NCBI RefSeq assembly: GCF_010183535.1
Contig: NC_071332.1
Span: forward strand, 9,424,001 to 9,488,000
Source of the DNA: Caenorhabditis remanei
Lineage: Eukaryota > Nematoda > Chromadorea > Rhabditida > Rhabditidae
Length of the DNA stretch: 64,000 bases
Direction: 5' to 3'
Shown piece by piece: positions 45,962 through 56,900 of this stretch. The position numbers and the translations under genes were made by a program. Each line of letters starts with the position of its first letter. Position 1 is the first letter of the stretch. The notes below the pieces were generated by a model. The model was not told where the DNA came from. It searched no databases and saw nothing but the letters and a program-made list of their open reading frames with translations.

Positions 45962-46746
45962 ATGAACCCGTCCATCTTCTTCCTGGTCTTAGCAATTAAC
46001 TTAGTATCAGGTGGGTAACAATAACTGTTTCAATTTACTTTGAATTTAATTTTGTTCTAGTCTTTTCCCAAGACCCACCCAACATATGTACGCAGCATAT
46101 CGCCTTCGGAAAGGCATGCGGCTCATCTCAACCGACAATTAGAGTATGTCTCAACAATAGAAAGTTCTATCAGTTTCCTTTCTTATTCAGTACCATTTCG
46201 ACAACGATACCAGATTATGTATGGCTTTTGAATTCGAGGGGTGTGAAAGTAATGAGAACAATTTCTTATCGGATTCTGAGTGCAAAGCTTCATGTACTCC
46301 AACTGATAATGTCGGTTGTCCAGTCAACTCTAAACCATTGACAAAAGAAGATGGGAGTAATTTATGCCAGCAAAGTGTGAGTTGTGTTTTTCAGCATTTC
46401 TATATCAGCTCAATCGTTTATATCTACTTATAAGGCTCAATTGTTAGAATACTGATTCCAGGAAGACTGCGTACCGGAAGGATTCTGCTCCAAAAGACTT
46501 TCGGGTGGAGGGAAATGTTGCAGGAAAGCTATCAGAAGTATCATTTGAATTACTTGATCTTTTGAACTTTAAATTTCAGAAAAATTGAACGCAGATTACG
46601 CGCCAGCTTGTGGGACTCGAAGAGAACCGGTGTCGCTGGAAAATAATCAAGTTTTAATTGGGAAGAACTGTCAATCTAACTTCTGCCCACCAGGGTCAAA
46701 ATGTAGAAAAGGAACTTATTTCTCAACTTGCTGTAGAAAAATTTAA
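45962..46746 (+). CDS. Secreted Kunitz domain protein with Cys-rich lustrin-type tail
   Basis: Exons: 45962-46010, 46061-46143, 46191-46376, 46462-46537, 46580-46746; 186 aa. Signal peptide MNPSIFFLVLAINLVSG. One Kunitz (BPTI) domain with all six Cys: ICTQH, GKACGSS, RLCMAFEFEGC, NNFLSDSECKASC. The residue after the second Cys, the P1 contact position of Kunitz inhibitors, is Gly rather than Lys/Arg, so classical trypsin inhibition is unlikely. Two lustrin/WAP-like modules follow: CPVNSKPL...GKCCRK and CGTRREPV...GTYFSTCCRKI. Family resembles the many C. elegans Kunitz-lustrin secreted proteins. Neighbours a TIL gene and a TIL pseudogene; two relatives lie at 62313-63971. Confidence 0.88.
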
Positions 46747-47242
46747 AGTTTTCTATTTCTTTCGTAGACGTGATTGGTACTTGTATGAACTACTTGCCTA
46801 GAAAAGTAAAGACCAAAAAACCTTCGAGACTTGCTAATATTTGTCCAAATAAAGTGACGTCAGGGTGAATTTGTATTTGAAGAGACAAGAAATCGTATTT
46901 TAAACTCTAACCTTTCTTTGATTTACACGTGGAGACAGTGTCTGTAGCAAAATCAGCGACAAGAGAATATTCATAGTTTCTCAAGTCAGAAAAATGACAT
47001 ATCATTTTGACCAATGGTTTTAATGAAAGAGAAGAACTGATATATTAGTTCTGTGATTGATCTCTAAACAAACAAAAAAGGTAAAAAAGAAAGAAGAAAC
47101 AAAATGATAAACTGATTTGGTTGAAAATATATATTTTTTTAAAACAAAAATATTTCAGAAGTTATTTATTTTCTGTTCCCTCCTTATCCTTTGCATTCTC
47201 TCCGTTTCAATTATTGCTTGCTCGAAAAAAAGAATATTCTAG
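46747..47242. other. 3' flank of the Kunitz gene
   Basis: About 500 bp with AATAAAG near 46847 as a possible poly(A) signal. No exon supported. Confidence 0.4.
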
Positions 47243-47245
47243 GGG

Positions 47246-47660
47246 ATGTTGTCTCCATGCGATTCAACTTGTGATGAACCAGATCCAGTGAGTAAGTGTA
47301 ATATTAGACACACTTTTTTGAATTGATGTTTTCATTTTTGGTTAAAAAAACCAAACTATCAAATCAGATCAAACAGAGTACTGATTCTTTCTGAAAGTTA
47401 GCGGTTGACAGTGGTTCATGATTTCCAGGAAACTTCTAATTATAGACACATAAAAAGAATTCATAAACAGTTTTGTTTGCACTAGAATGTTTTTGAAGTT
47501 TATTTTGTGCATAGACTTCAAGGTGTCAAAAATCAACTTGTTGTTTTGCATTCAAATGTGTGTGACTCGTTGTAAACCTGGATATGTCAAACATCCTGAA
47601 ACTAAGTAGTGCATCAAAAGATTGCCCGAAGAAGATTTTTGCCTGATTCGAATAAATGCC
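47246..47660 (+). pseudogene. TIL (trypsin-inhibitor-like) domain pseudogene
   Basis: MLSPCDSTCDEPDP (47246-47287) ends at a good donor (GTGAGTAAG), and 47556-47606 reads MCVTRCKPGYVKHPETK, followed by TAG, then CIKRLPEEDFC. Cys spacing matches the two halves of a TIL domain in the intact gene at 48359 (CGTACEPSCNNRNP and VCQCRSGYVRH). The TAG inside the second half, loss of a Cys pair and lack of a signal-peptide exon argue for a pseudogene. AATAAA motifs at 47651 and 47681 are leftover poly(A) signals. Confidence 0.65.
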
Positions 47661-48244
47661 GAGAAATTACTCAACTGTTCAATAAATTCGTATTAAAGTA
47701 ATGTCTGAATATTAAAGTTTACTTCTAAAATCGAGCACAAAGATTTAAAAACCAATTCTTAGAGTTCTAAGAAAGATCAGAAGAGGTACAATTCACAAAA
47801 CATCTCGGGATAAGCAATGAAAACTTAGTAAACAATGTAAGACCTAATTGTACTACAGCTCAATTGGAGATCAGTTATGACTCAATGGGGCGTCGGGACT
47901 AATTATCCTCTCGTCGTGTCAAAACAATGTCAATTATCCATTATGACCTACTACTGTCGGCAAAAAATAAAACTATGTTTATATTTCGATCTTCTGATCG
48001 GAAGTCATAACAAGATTAGCATAAAATTATCTTGCAAACGTTCAAAAACTAGAGGAATCAGATAGAGCATGGTTGATGTTTGTTCCAACTTTCGTTTCCA
48101 ACCATTTAGCAAAACAGAAAAAACACATATGTCAGCATCAGTCATCATGTAAATACGCGTCAGTTATGTGTGAACAACTGGTATCTAGTTGATCCACCGA
48201 ACTCTTTTTCGTATTTTTGAGAAATGGGCGGTACGATAGAAAAT

Positions 48245-48252
48245 GTATAAAA
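48245..48252 (+). promoter_or_regulatory. TATA box of the TIL gene
   Basis: TATAAAAG about 107 bp upstream of the ATG at 48359. Strong match and correct orientation. Confidence 0.6.
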
Positions 48253-48358
48253 GAGCGAAAAGGTAAATGGAGGGACACACTCAATTTGCCACTTCGGAAA
48301 AAGGTCAACAAACGGTTGATCGACTGAATAACTACTGTTTACTACTTCTGTTATAACA

Positions 48359-49089
48359 ATGGTTAGTTTGATTCAGAGGAGTAAACATTTTAAAAGAATA
48401 AATTCAGAAGGTTCTTATTGCTCTTCTTGCTCTCATTGGATGCTCCGTTTATGCTCAAAATGGTAAGATTTAAAGAAAAACGTTTTAGGTTCATGATGAT
48501 GCTAAAATTTCAGCCCAGATTTTACCTGCTGGAAATCAAGGAACCCAAGGAAATATGGGTAACCAGGGAAACATGGGTAACCAAGGAAACATGGGAAATC
48601 AAGGAATGATCGGAAACCGGTGTTTCGGAAGAAACGAAGAGAGAAAACAGTGTGGAACTGCCTGTGAACCATCCTGTAACAACCGTAACCCAGTAAGCTT
48701 GTTTATTTATTCTGCTTGACTCTGTGACTTCTCATTTCAGATTTGCACCAAACAATGTGTCAACAACGTATGCCAATGTCGCAGTGGGTACGTCCGCCAC
48801 TCAATCACCAGACAATGTGTTCAACCTTCTCAATGCAATAACAACAATAACACATGTAAGAGATTTTGAAAACGATTTCTCATCAAAAGTTACTATTCCA
48901 GCTACCTCCCAATCTCCTCAACGTTGCCGAGCTAACGAGACATTCAGAACTTGTGGAACCGCCTGTGAACCAACTTGCCAGAACCCAAACCCACAGGCGT
49001 GTACTATGCAATGTATTCCTAACGTCTGTCAATGTAATCAAGGATTCGTCAGAGGACCTTCCGGATGCATCAGACGTCAAAACTGCTAA
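48359..49089 (+). CDS. Secreted two-domain TIL protein with Gly-Asn repeat
   Basis: Exons: 48359-48361 (ATG only), 48408-48462, 48514-48692, 48741-48855, 48902-49089; 179 aa. The first exon contributes only the ATG; splicing gives a clean signal peptide MKVLIALLALIGCSVYAQ. Then a repeat of GNMGNQ units, and two TIL domains: CFGRNEERKQCGTACEPSC to CVQPSQC, and CRANETFRTCGTACEPTC to CIRRQNC. TIL domains are compact disulphide-rich serine-protease inhibitors; each has the VCQC core loop. A TATA box precedes it and AATAAA follows at 49174. Intact and probably well expressed. Confidence 0.9.
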
Positions 49090-49173
49090 ATTCTAAACGA
49101 ACGTCTTCAAAACTGTTATTTTTGAAGCTTATCGCCCCAACCTGTTCTGTAAAAATATGTATTTTGTAAATAC

Positions 49174-49179
49174 AATAAA
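49174..49179 (+). terminator. Poly(A) signal of the TIL gene
   Basis: AATAAA 85 bp after the stop codon at 49089. Confidence 0.7.
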
Positions 49180-49827
49180 GCATAATTTCAAAAGATCAGA
49201 AGGTTTTCAGAAACTCACTACTAAAAGAAACGAAATTTAATATGGTTTGAGAAATTCATTGTCGAAACCACGAGATATTTTCGATGAACTTTACTCTGGT
49301 GAACTAAATCAGATCTTATTACTACTTCTTGAAAGACCATTGGACTGAACAGAATATTTTCTTTCACATATGTTAGTTCTATTTTAAGTTCACATTTTCA
49401 AAGCATATCTGTCAGAAAATCCCATATAACATTCTTTTTCCATACGTGTTGTTTAAGAAACCCGGGCTTTGGAATAGACTGTAGAAACAAAATCTGAATT
49501 TCTCAAAAGCAACACGCGATCTGTCTTTTTTCTGGAACCAGTTAGATTCGGATCTTCTTTTCGATCTGTTATGCGGCCAGTCTTGATTATTGGAATAAAT
49601 AATCTTGATATCAAAACAATTCGATTTAGAACCTACCAGATATACACTACTCCACAAAAGTATCGTTCCACCCCTCTTTTTTTCGAACATGACGTAAAGA
49701 ACATACCTCAAATAGTGATCTTTTGTTCTGTAATTTTCTAGCAACTCTATCACGCAGAAGTTTCCTGTTCTTCAAGTTCGAACTCATAGCAAATTCAGGG
49801 ATAACGTTCTGACAGAGCTATTATAGT

Positions 49828-50085
49828 TACCGTAAAAACTGTATTAGAACGACACCTCTAATAGAACGACACCCATCAATACTCAGGATTCATGAATATG
49901 ATTATCCCAGTGTATTTTCTTGGTTCTGATTAGAAGCAGCGTGATTAGTAACCTCTAGATCAACAAATAGAACTTTCAGAAAGTTTTTTTCGTTTAACTT
50001 TAGTGAGTTTCTGAAACCACAGAATTTTTTTGAGAGACGGTTGAAAAATAGAGCGACATGTCGCTCTAATACAGTTTTTACGGTA
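49828..50085. mobile_element. 258-bp MITE-like element with 27-bp terminal inverted repeats
   Basis: Left end TACCGTAAAAACTGTATTAG plus AACGACA; right end is its inverse with one mismatch (AGCGACA). The end motif recurs internally as CTAATAGAACGACACC. No ORF. Target duplication not clear: TA may belong to the ends. Confidence 0.65.
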
Positions 50086-50545
50086 TTTTTATATTGAATA
50101 AAAATAAAATCGATTATCTTACTAACCCATTTGCAAAATTAAAATAATAGATTGTTTAAATTATAGAAAATTCATAGGAAATTCCTCTTTTGAGAAAAAT
50201 ATCACTTTTGAACTGCCGCGCAAAAGCTACAAAACCTGCGCCGCAATCGCGCTCTAATGCAAACAATAGAATGTTTGGCAGCCTGCCAACGTCCTAACTT
50301 TTGAATAAAACTATTTTTTCTGTCGTTTCTTCGATCACTTATCATACGCGTATGCATACGTTCATTTTAAAGAAAAATTAATTTAAAAATTTCGTACAAA
50401 ATAACATAGGTTTTGAAGATAAGTTCGCCTCACAACTTAAATAATTATTCTAAGGAAAAAATGTAGAATATTGATTTTTCTCAGCGCTGGTTTCTTCCGT
50501 GTGTTTTAGCTCAACATGATTTAAAAGTTTTTTTTTCAGATAGTC

Positions 50546-51709
50546 ATGGGAAAACGCAAAAACAACGGTGAAGCCGATATTTCACCAAAGAAAGAAAAGA
50601 AAACGATGAAGTTCGACGACGTAACACCAGTCAGAGCTGAAAAGAGACCAGCTGCAGATTCATCGGTTTGTTGTAACAATTTATGTTAAGTTTAGTAAAT
50701 TGTTTTCATTTGAAGGACTCTGATCCAGACGAAGATGAGGAAGAACAAACTATTCACACTGAAGCGGAGGAGACAAGACATGATGACGGGCCGATGAACT
50801 ATGAGCCTGATGCATTCAGACTGTTGGTAGAATCATTCACTGCATTCGTTCAAGAAAAGAACGCCACGACGGCTGTGGTGCACAACATGGAGAGATTAGT
50901 CACTGAATGGATTCAGTCCCGGAATGAAATAATTGATACCAGGTACCTGTACTTCTCTCTTCAATACGAAATGTATTTTTCAGAGCCTTTGCAACTGATT
51001 ATCGGAAATATCTTAAGCAAGCTACAAAAATTCGCAACTTCCAACTAAACGATGCGTCAACCGTTCTCCTTTCTTACTTGGGCGGCGACAAGGCATTGTC
51101 CGAATTTCCTTCATTCCCGGAGAAACCACCTACCAAGTTCCAACTTTACATCAAAGAGAACAAAATTGACTTCAAAGGCGGAAAAGCAGCATTCTCTGGT
51201 GCCTCTATGAGAGCTGCTCATAAAGGAATGAATGAGGATGTAGCTGGAAGCAAAAAAATGGACGAACAACTTCATAAGCTACATACAGAGTATATTCCTC
51301 GTCTTCAAGATTTTATCGATTCTCATCCAAACTTGACCCTTGAACAGCAACAATTCATCGGCAACAAGATCAAATCTCTCGATAAAAAATACAATTCAAA
51401 ACCGATTGTTCCAAAAACTCCCAAGAAACCAAAAAATAAATCTGCAAAGAAAGAAATCGAAACTGCATTCAGCCTCTTCTGCAGATCTAAGAACGAAAAG
51501 TAAGTAATAAAGAATTTTGTTGATTTTTTAAAGCTTACCGGCCTACTTTGTCCCTGCCTTCTTTTTTACAATTTTTATTATGTATCTTGATGAATTTCAG
51601 ATATCGTGACTTGTCGGATGAAGAGCGCGAGCGAAAACTGAAGAAGAAATTTGATAAACTTCCTGCGGAGACTCGCGATCTCTTCGAAAGCTTGGCACTA
51701 AACATTTAA
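50546..51709 (+). CDS. HMG-box nuclear protein, UBF-like
   Basis: Exons: 50546-50665, 50716-50942, 50984-51499, 51601-51709; 323 aa. Basic N-terminus (MGKRKNNGEADISPKKEKK) suggests nuclear import; an acidic stretch (SDPDEDEEEQ) follows, then a helical region up to about residue 145. The first HMG-like box starts PPTKFQLYIKENKIDFKGG. A Lys/Pro linker (PKTPKKPKNKSAKK) leads to a second, shorter box: ETAFSLFCRSKNEKYRDLSD, with the LPAETRDLFESLAL helix at the C-terminus. Tandem HMG boxes with an acidic segment recall nucleolar UBF, which bends rDNA for RNA polymerase I. The boxes are divergent, so UBF identity is tentative. A TTTTTTTTCAG ends 7 bp before the ATG, a probable SL1 acceptor. Confidence 0.8.
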
Positions 51710-54700
51710 CACCACTTTCCTAATCTCCATAAAAACTTTCTAATTTTCAATTGATCCCTTTTTCGATACTCGTTTTTATCTGACAATTACATTGTTTAAC
51801 TATGACTGTTTTTCTCTTTGTTTAATAATAACTCTGTCCCCATCCTTAATCATTTTGTCCGCAGTTCCCTCTGGATAAAGTATTGTTATGGTTTTCCTTG
51901 GTTTTTTGTATTTTTAGTTCGAACTTCTTATAAGTATTCTAGCTTTTTCAAATATTTCCCATGTTCGTCTTCCTACTTCTCATGTTCCAAGTCTATCTGT
52001 ATCCAATTTATGTCATCATTCGTAAAACGGATAATTCGATTAGAACACGGTCCTTAAATATTCGGATGTTGCGATTTTGCAAGCCTTTTTCTTTGAAATG
52101 TACAGTGTTCAAAGATGTAGAACTGGACAAATCGGACGTTTCAAAATGGAATCCCTGCTTCAGTTATGTTTAAACTATACACGAACAGTGTTGAATCAAT
52201 CGAATTGAAAAGTTCATCACTTCAGTTCAAAATATTTGTCCTGTCAATCGTCGCTTTTTCAAGACGTGTTGTAATCGTACAAAAAATGTTCTCCGCTGTC
52301 GTGTAACATTGCTATCAGCGAGCCAACAATCGGTCACTTCTGGTCAGCTGAGTATTCTTTTCGATTTCATGTCACATGCCCTCGATGTGCACCTCCGATT
52401 TGCGTTGAATGAGATAGTCTATTGTTCAGGAAGCGATAGTATGAAGCTTTTTTCCGTTCAGTCAGTTGCTCTTGTGCCAGGAGGCGCATTGGACACTAAA
52501 ATGTCACACGTTGTGTTCACGTGATGTACGTGCAAAAAGAAAAGGGCTCGGGTATTCCCCGCGACGCTCCGCCTTTGCCTCTTCTGCTATCAGTCACCGT
52601 CCTTGTCGCCAGGGTCTTTCTCTTTCAATTCCATTCCGATCAGTTCTCTTTTGATACAAATACACAAATTTCGTCTGTATTCAACTGTTTCTTTCTCGCC
52701 GTGTTTCGGTATCTTTGACCAAATTCAAATCGACATTTGGTAATTGGGACAACCAGTTTCTCGCGAAAAAAAAGAATTTTTATAAAGAAGTAATTAGGTG
52801 TAACTGAACACGGAATGACGTGATGAACGCTCGTAGAACTTCTCGAATTTATCTAGTTTACTGCATTAAGTACTGTTGAACTCTTGAACTCGATCAGAAT
52901 CGTATCAATATCAGGAAGAGAGCAGTGAGTTGTCGAGTTTTGAAAATGTACTACTTCAAAATATTTCAAATGGTCACTTGGTTCAATTCCACAACACATT
53001 CGAGATTATAAATATTCTTATCATCAGCTTCCTCGTACATGTACGCACACATTTGTTTATGTCCACACACACATGACCGTCGTACTGTGTGCATCTCCTC
53101 CACTGTTCTTAGATTTTGTGCATGTGAAAAACTGAATAGGGAATTCCCATCCCACTTTCCCGTCAATAAAACCACGGTGATTGGCACCGACGAGCACTCT
53201 CTTCTTCTCTACATCTCACTTGTTTCGTTGTTCCTGCCCTATTTCAGTCCTGACCGTATACACTTGTTTTGTGGTTGATTGTACTTTGTGTTCTTTTTAT
53301 TTCCACACTGGAGGATTATCGGAAAGGTTACACTCGGTTAGTTCCCTAGTCTACAGTATATGTTTACAGAAGAGTTGATTAAGTTTCTAGGAAGATGCCG
53401 CCTTTAATATTTTAAACAAACAGTTTCTGGGTAAAGATTCTCTTCGAACTGATAAAAAATTCGAATTTCTGGTAAAGTAGGTTCACTGAAGCCAATTTTT
53501 CACCAGTCTCCGATGTTTTGTTGTATTGCTGCCACCGTCAAAACAAAACATCTTTCGGCGCTATCGAACGCGCATCCGGTTCACGTGCTTCCTACTTGTT
53601 CCAATGTTCTATGCTCCCATCCTTACTAATAAAAGCTGAATCTAGGAATAGTTAAACCAAACTCAAAACAAACTGAGTTCCCTAAAAGGACATTTCCCCA
53701 AAATATCTGTTTTAATCAAGCATCTGCATATGTAGTAAATGCGGTGCATCCCACAATCTTGCACTCCAACTCAACAAGAGCACAAAGTACGCCGGTCATT
53801 TTCGAGGCGGGGTGCCCTCCTGCGAAACATGTGATGCCGCGACCTCAATTCAGGCGGGTGTCATTCCCAAAATTTATTGAAAACGGGTTCAGCAATATAT
53901 CCGATTTTGTTCTCTGATGCGGCTTAGCCGTCCTTGTATTGACGGATTGGATCCTATTTTTGACCGATATCAACATCGGTTACAAGGTATCTTTTTTTTA
54001 AAGTTGCGTAGGTTTTCTTCTTGAAACCTCCGATACAAAACGTGTGCTTTGGCGATGTTGCACTCTGGTTTTGATGACAATTGCTTTCCCAGCGTGATCA
54101 ACAAGACGCGTGCGTTTTATTTCCGATCTTCAGTAGGCATTGTTGTGATGACTATTGACTATGAATTCATTCAGTCTCACTACAAAAACGTGTTAAGGTA
54201 ATGACAAGTTATACATCATTCGCTGCCAGACGGATAGACTGTTTCTGAAAGCAGAATAACCGTGTTTCTTAAGGAGATATACTTCAATATTCTTCAAAAC
54301 CCAAAAATAAACTTTTCTTCAACCTGTCAAACGAGATGATACCAAGAATGCAAAAAGAAGAAAAATATAAATCAGTATCAAATCATTAACACCTTCACTC
54401 TTCATTATCAGTCACGAATCTTTGTTTCTCAAATTTGATATCTACAAAGATCCTTGCGAGAAACATGTATATCTTTTTGACATGATACGTATCATATCAA
54501 TCACGCCAGATGCACTTCAGTTATTCTTCACGCCTCTCCTTCTGTGCTTGACCAAAGTCCAAAGGTTTTACTTCACACCTCTTTTTTTCTATCTCTCTTT
54601 TTTTCTTTCAAAATGGGCAAAAAAGTCGGAGAAGAGTGCGTTATCTGTTATCAGTTCTCAATTCTGATCATTTTTCGTTTGACGAGACATATTTCAGTTC

Positions 54701-54904
54701 AATTTTGTGCGTTTTTGATACCGAGACTTAAAATTTTACAAGTTCTCTTTGGAATATTGTTCCGACAATCATGCAGTTTGTAATTCCGAAATTCTTGATA
54801 TTATACTCGTCTCAGTTTTTCTTCACCTCGTTGCACTTTTGAATTGCTTTCATCCCTCCAATTTTTTTCAGAAAACCTAACCCGGTGCTCTTCAACTCAT
54901 TAAG
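51710..54904. other. 3.2-kb intergenic region, no gene recognised
   Basis: Between the HMG gene and NAA30. ORFs are short and without motifs. GC-richer patches occur at about 52550-52620 and 53780-53880 (e.g. GAGGCGGGGTGCCCTCCTGC), and 52310-52560 keeps open frames by chance. No repeat structure or RNA gene could be supported. Confidence 0.45.
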
Positions 54905-56091
54905 ATGGCAATCGGTGTTCAACAAAAGGCATCGACGCCTGTAGACCTCGGAAGTGACCGCGAGTCAACCAATCTTGAGAAGACAATCGGCACTTTGAGA
55001 CGGTGTCTTCAGATTGCCGGAGTATCAAACAAGCCAGGAAATCGTAGTGCCAAAAATTCCATCAGTGAAGATTCGGTGAGCACTTTGAAAGTAGTTTGAA
55101 ATGAAAACAGTAGTTACTCCATTCTAAAAAAAGCTTTTTTATTTTTCCACATTTCTGGGGGTACTGATTAAGTGTATAGTGTTCAAAAACCTTGGTCAGA
55201 AATTTGTCTCGATGACTCATGTAAAGGCTTTAGTCTAGTCGATAATCTAGAGGCGGATTATGATCTACTAATCAGTTTCTTTTTGTCTGGTAGGAACCAA
55301 ATAATGTTTCCGAATTAACAGAACGATCTAACTATGGAAGAATCAGTCCCAGAAGCTTCGAAATGGCCACACTGCCAACACATGATCAGTCAAGATGAGG
55401 CTCCGCGTGGTGATGAGATGGCTGGACCAAATATTCGTATATTGCCCTACAAGGATGAGGCACAAATCAATGATATTATGCGTCTGATCACGAAAGATCT
55501 CAGTGAGCCGTACTCCATCTATACCTACAGATACTTCTTGCACAACTGGCCAGAGTACAGTTTCTTAGTAAGTAAAGAGTGTACTCAACCATCTCATTTC
55601 GTACTATTTTTATAGGCTTATGATCAAACGAGCAACACATACATCGGAGCGGTTTTGTGCAAATTGGAAATTGATATGTTCGGACGTCGTAAAGGATATC
55701 TCGCCATGTTGGCTGTTGATGAATCTTGCCGTCGTCTTGGAATCGGAACTCGTCTTGTTCGTCGTGCTATCGACGCAATGAAATCGAAAGGATGTGATGA
55801 AATTGTACTTGAGACTGAGGTTTCCAACAAGAATGCTCAACGTCTTTACAGCAATCTGGGATTTATTCGCCAGAAAAGACTTCTCAAGTTAGTTAACACT
55901 CAACTTAATCTAAAAGTTTAGAAACTAATTTGCGTGTTTGCAGATACTATCTCAATGGAGGTGACGCTTTCCGTCTCAAACTCATCTTCACTTCTCGCCG
56001 CGTTCGCTCTGTGATCAATAACGAAAACGCACAGCCGCGGTGTCGGGTCAACGAGGACGATACTCCGGACGAGGAGGAAGGAAATTATTAA
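54905..56091 (+). CDS. NAA30: NAA30, catalytic subunit of N-terminal acetyltransferase NatC
   Basis: Exons: 54905-55075, 55322-55567, 55616-55887, 55944-56091; 278 aa. NatC acetylates N-termini beginning Met-hydrophobic at the ribosome. The GNAT domain (about residues 95-250) is nearly identical to the human protein as I recall it: [52 protein letters not shown] with the acetyl-CoA loop RRLGIG at 178-183, [20 protein letters not shown], and [13 protein letters not shown]. The N-terminal 80 residues are unconserved, and the C-terminus is acidic ([13 protein letters not shown]). TTTTTTTCAG upstream of the ATG is a likely spliced-leader acceptor. Convergent with the headcase gene. Confidence 0.95.
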
Positions 56092-56900
56092 ATTTTGTTC
56101 ATATTCACCCATTCTTCCTGATGCAATGCTTGACAAGTTCGGTGAAAAATCGGAAATCGATTATACAAAAAAACGGCTATCTGGAAATTTTTTGTTTGCT
56201 AGCTAGCTTTTCAAAAGTTTCAGTCGAGTCAAAAATACGAGTTCTTGTCAAGCGATGTATTCTTCTTTTATTATTTCCTTACCAATTGTATATTTTTCCT
56301 TGAAGGTTTTGCCATTGCCATCTGCTTTAGCCTACTAAATATTAGTTCCGTCACATAGGTTTATTTCAACACAAAAATGATGGTAGAAAAAGTTCGCAAA
56401 TAGGGTGAAAGGATACATGAAAGGATTGCTCAAGTGAAAGTGAAAGAGAGCAAAAATGTAGAGATTAGAATAAATAAAACGAGACGAAGGCAATTAAGGA
56501 AGTGTCAGAAAATCTAAAGAATTACACTTCCAGTAGCATTTCTGGTGAAGATGGGTTCATTAGAAAGAGTCTGCGAGCATGCATTTGATTCGAAGGAGAA
56601 ATACTTAATTTATCTATTTTGATTATAATATTTGTCAGATGAAAAACATTGGCCATTTAACGAGAACATTGGAAAACTACATATTGTGAAGTGGGTGGGT
56701 TTCTAAAGCTATGAGAAAGGGTTAAGAACGGACAGAAGTTTTGTTATTAGAACGTGGAAATTTCGAGATGTATAATAGTAGATAACGATGCTCTTCGGAA
56801 AGACCTCGACGAAAGAAGAAGCAAAGTTTAAGAAAATACACATAAAATGAACATAAGAACGCATTGAAAACATTTGAAGAACACGATAAGAGGTTTCTCC
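56092..56900. other. Convergent 3' region of NAA30 and headcase
   Basis: 809 bp between two stop codons of convergent genes: the 3' UTRs of both. Contains AATAAA on the plus strand near 56471. No exon. Confidence 0.5.

Larger units (their letters stand above)
49090..50545. other. Intergenic with repeat insertions
   Basis: Contains the MITE-like element at 49828-50085 and, near 49647-49680, CTCCACAAAAGTATCGTTCC, which resembles the end of the Tc-like element at 29722. A minus ORF (49412-49753) overlaps that end and has no support as a gene. Confidence 0.45.

Noticed and set aside
49412..49753. 113-codon minus ORF
   Set aside because: Overlaps repeat-like sequence, has no motif and no neighbouring exon.
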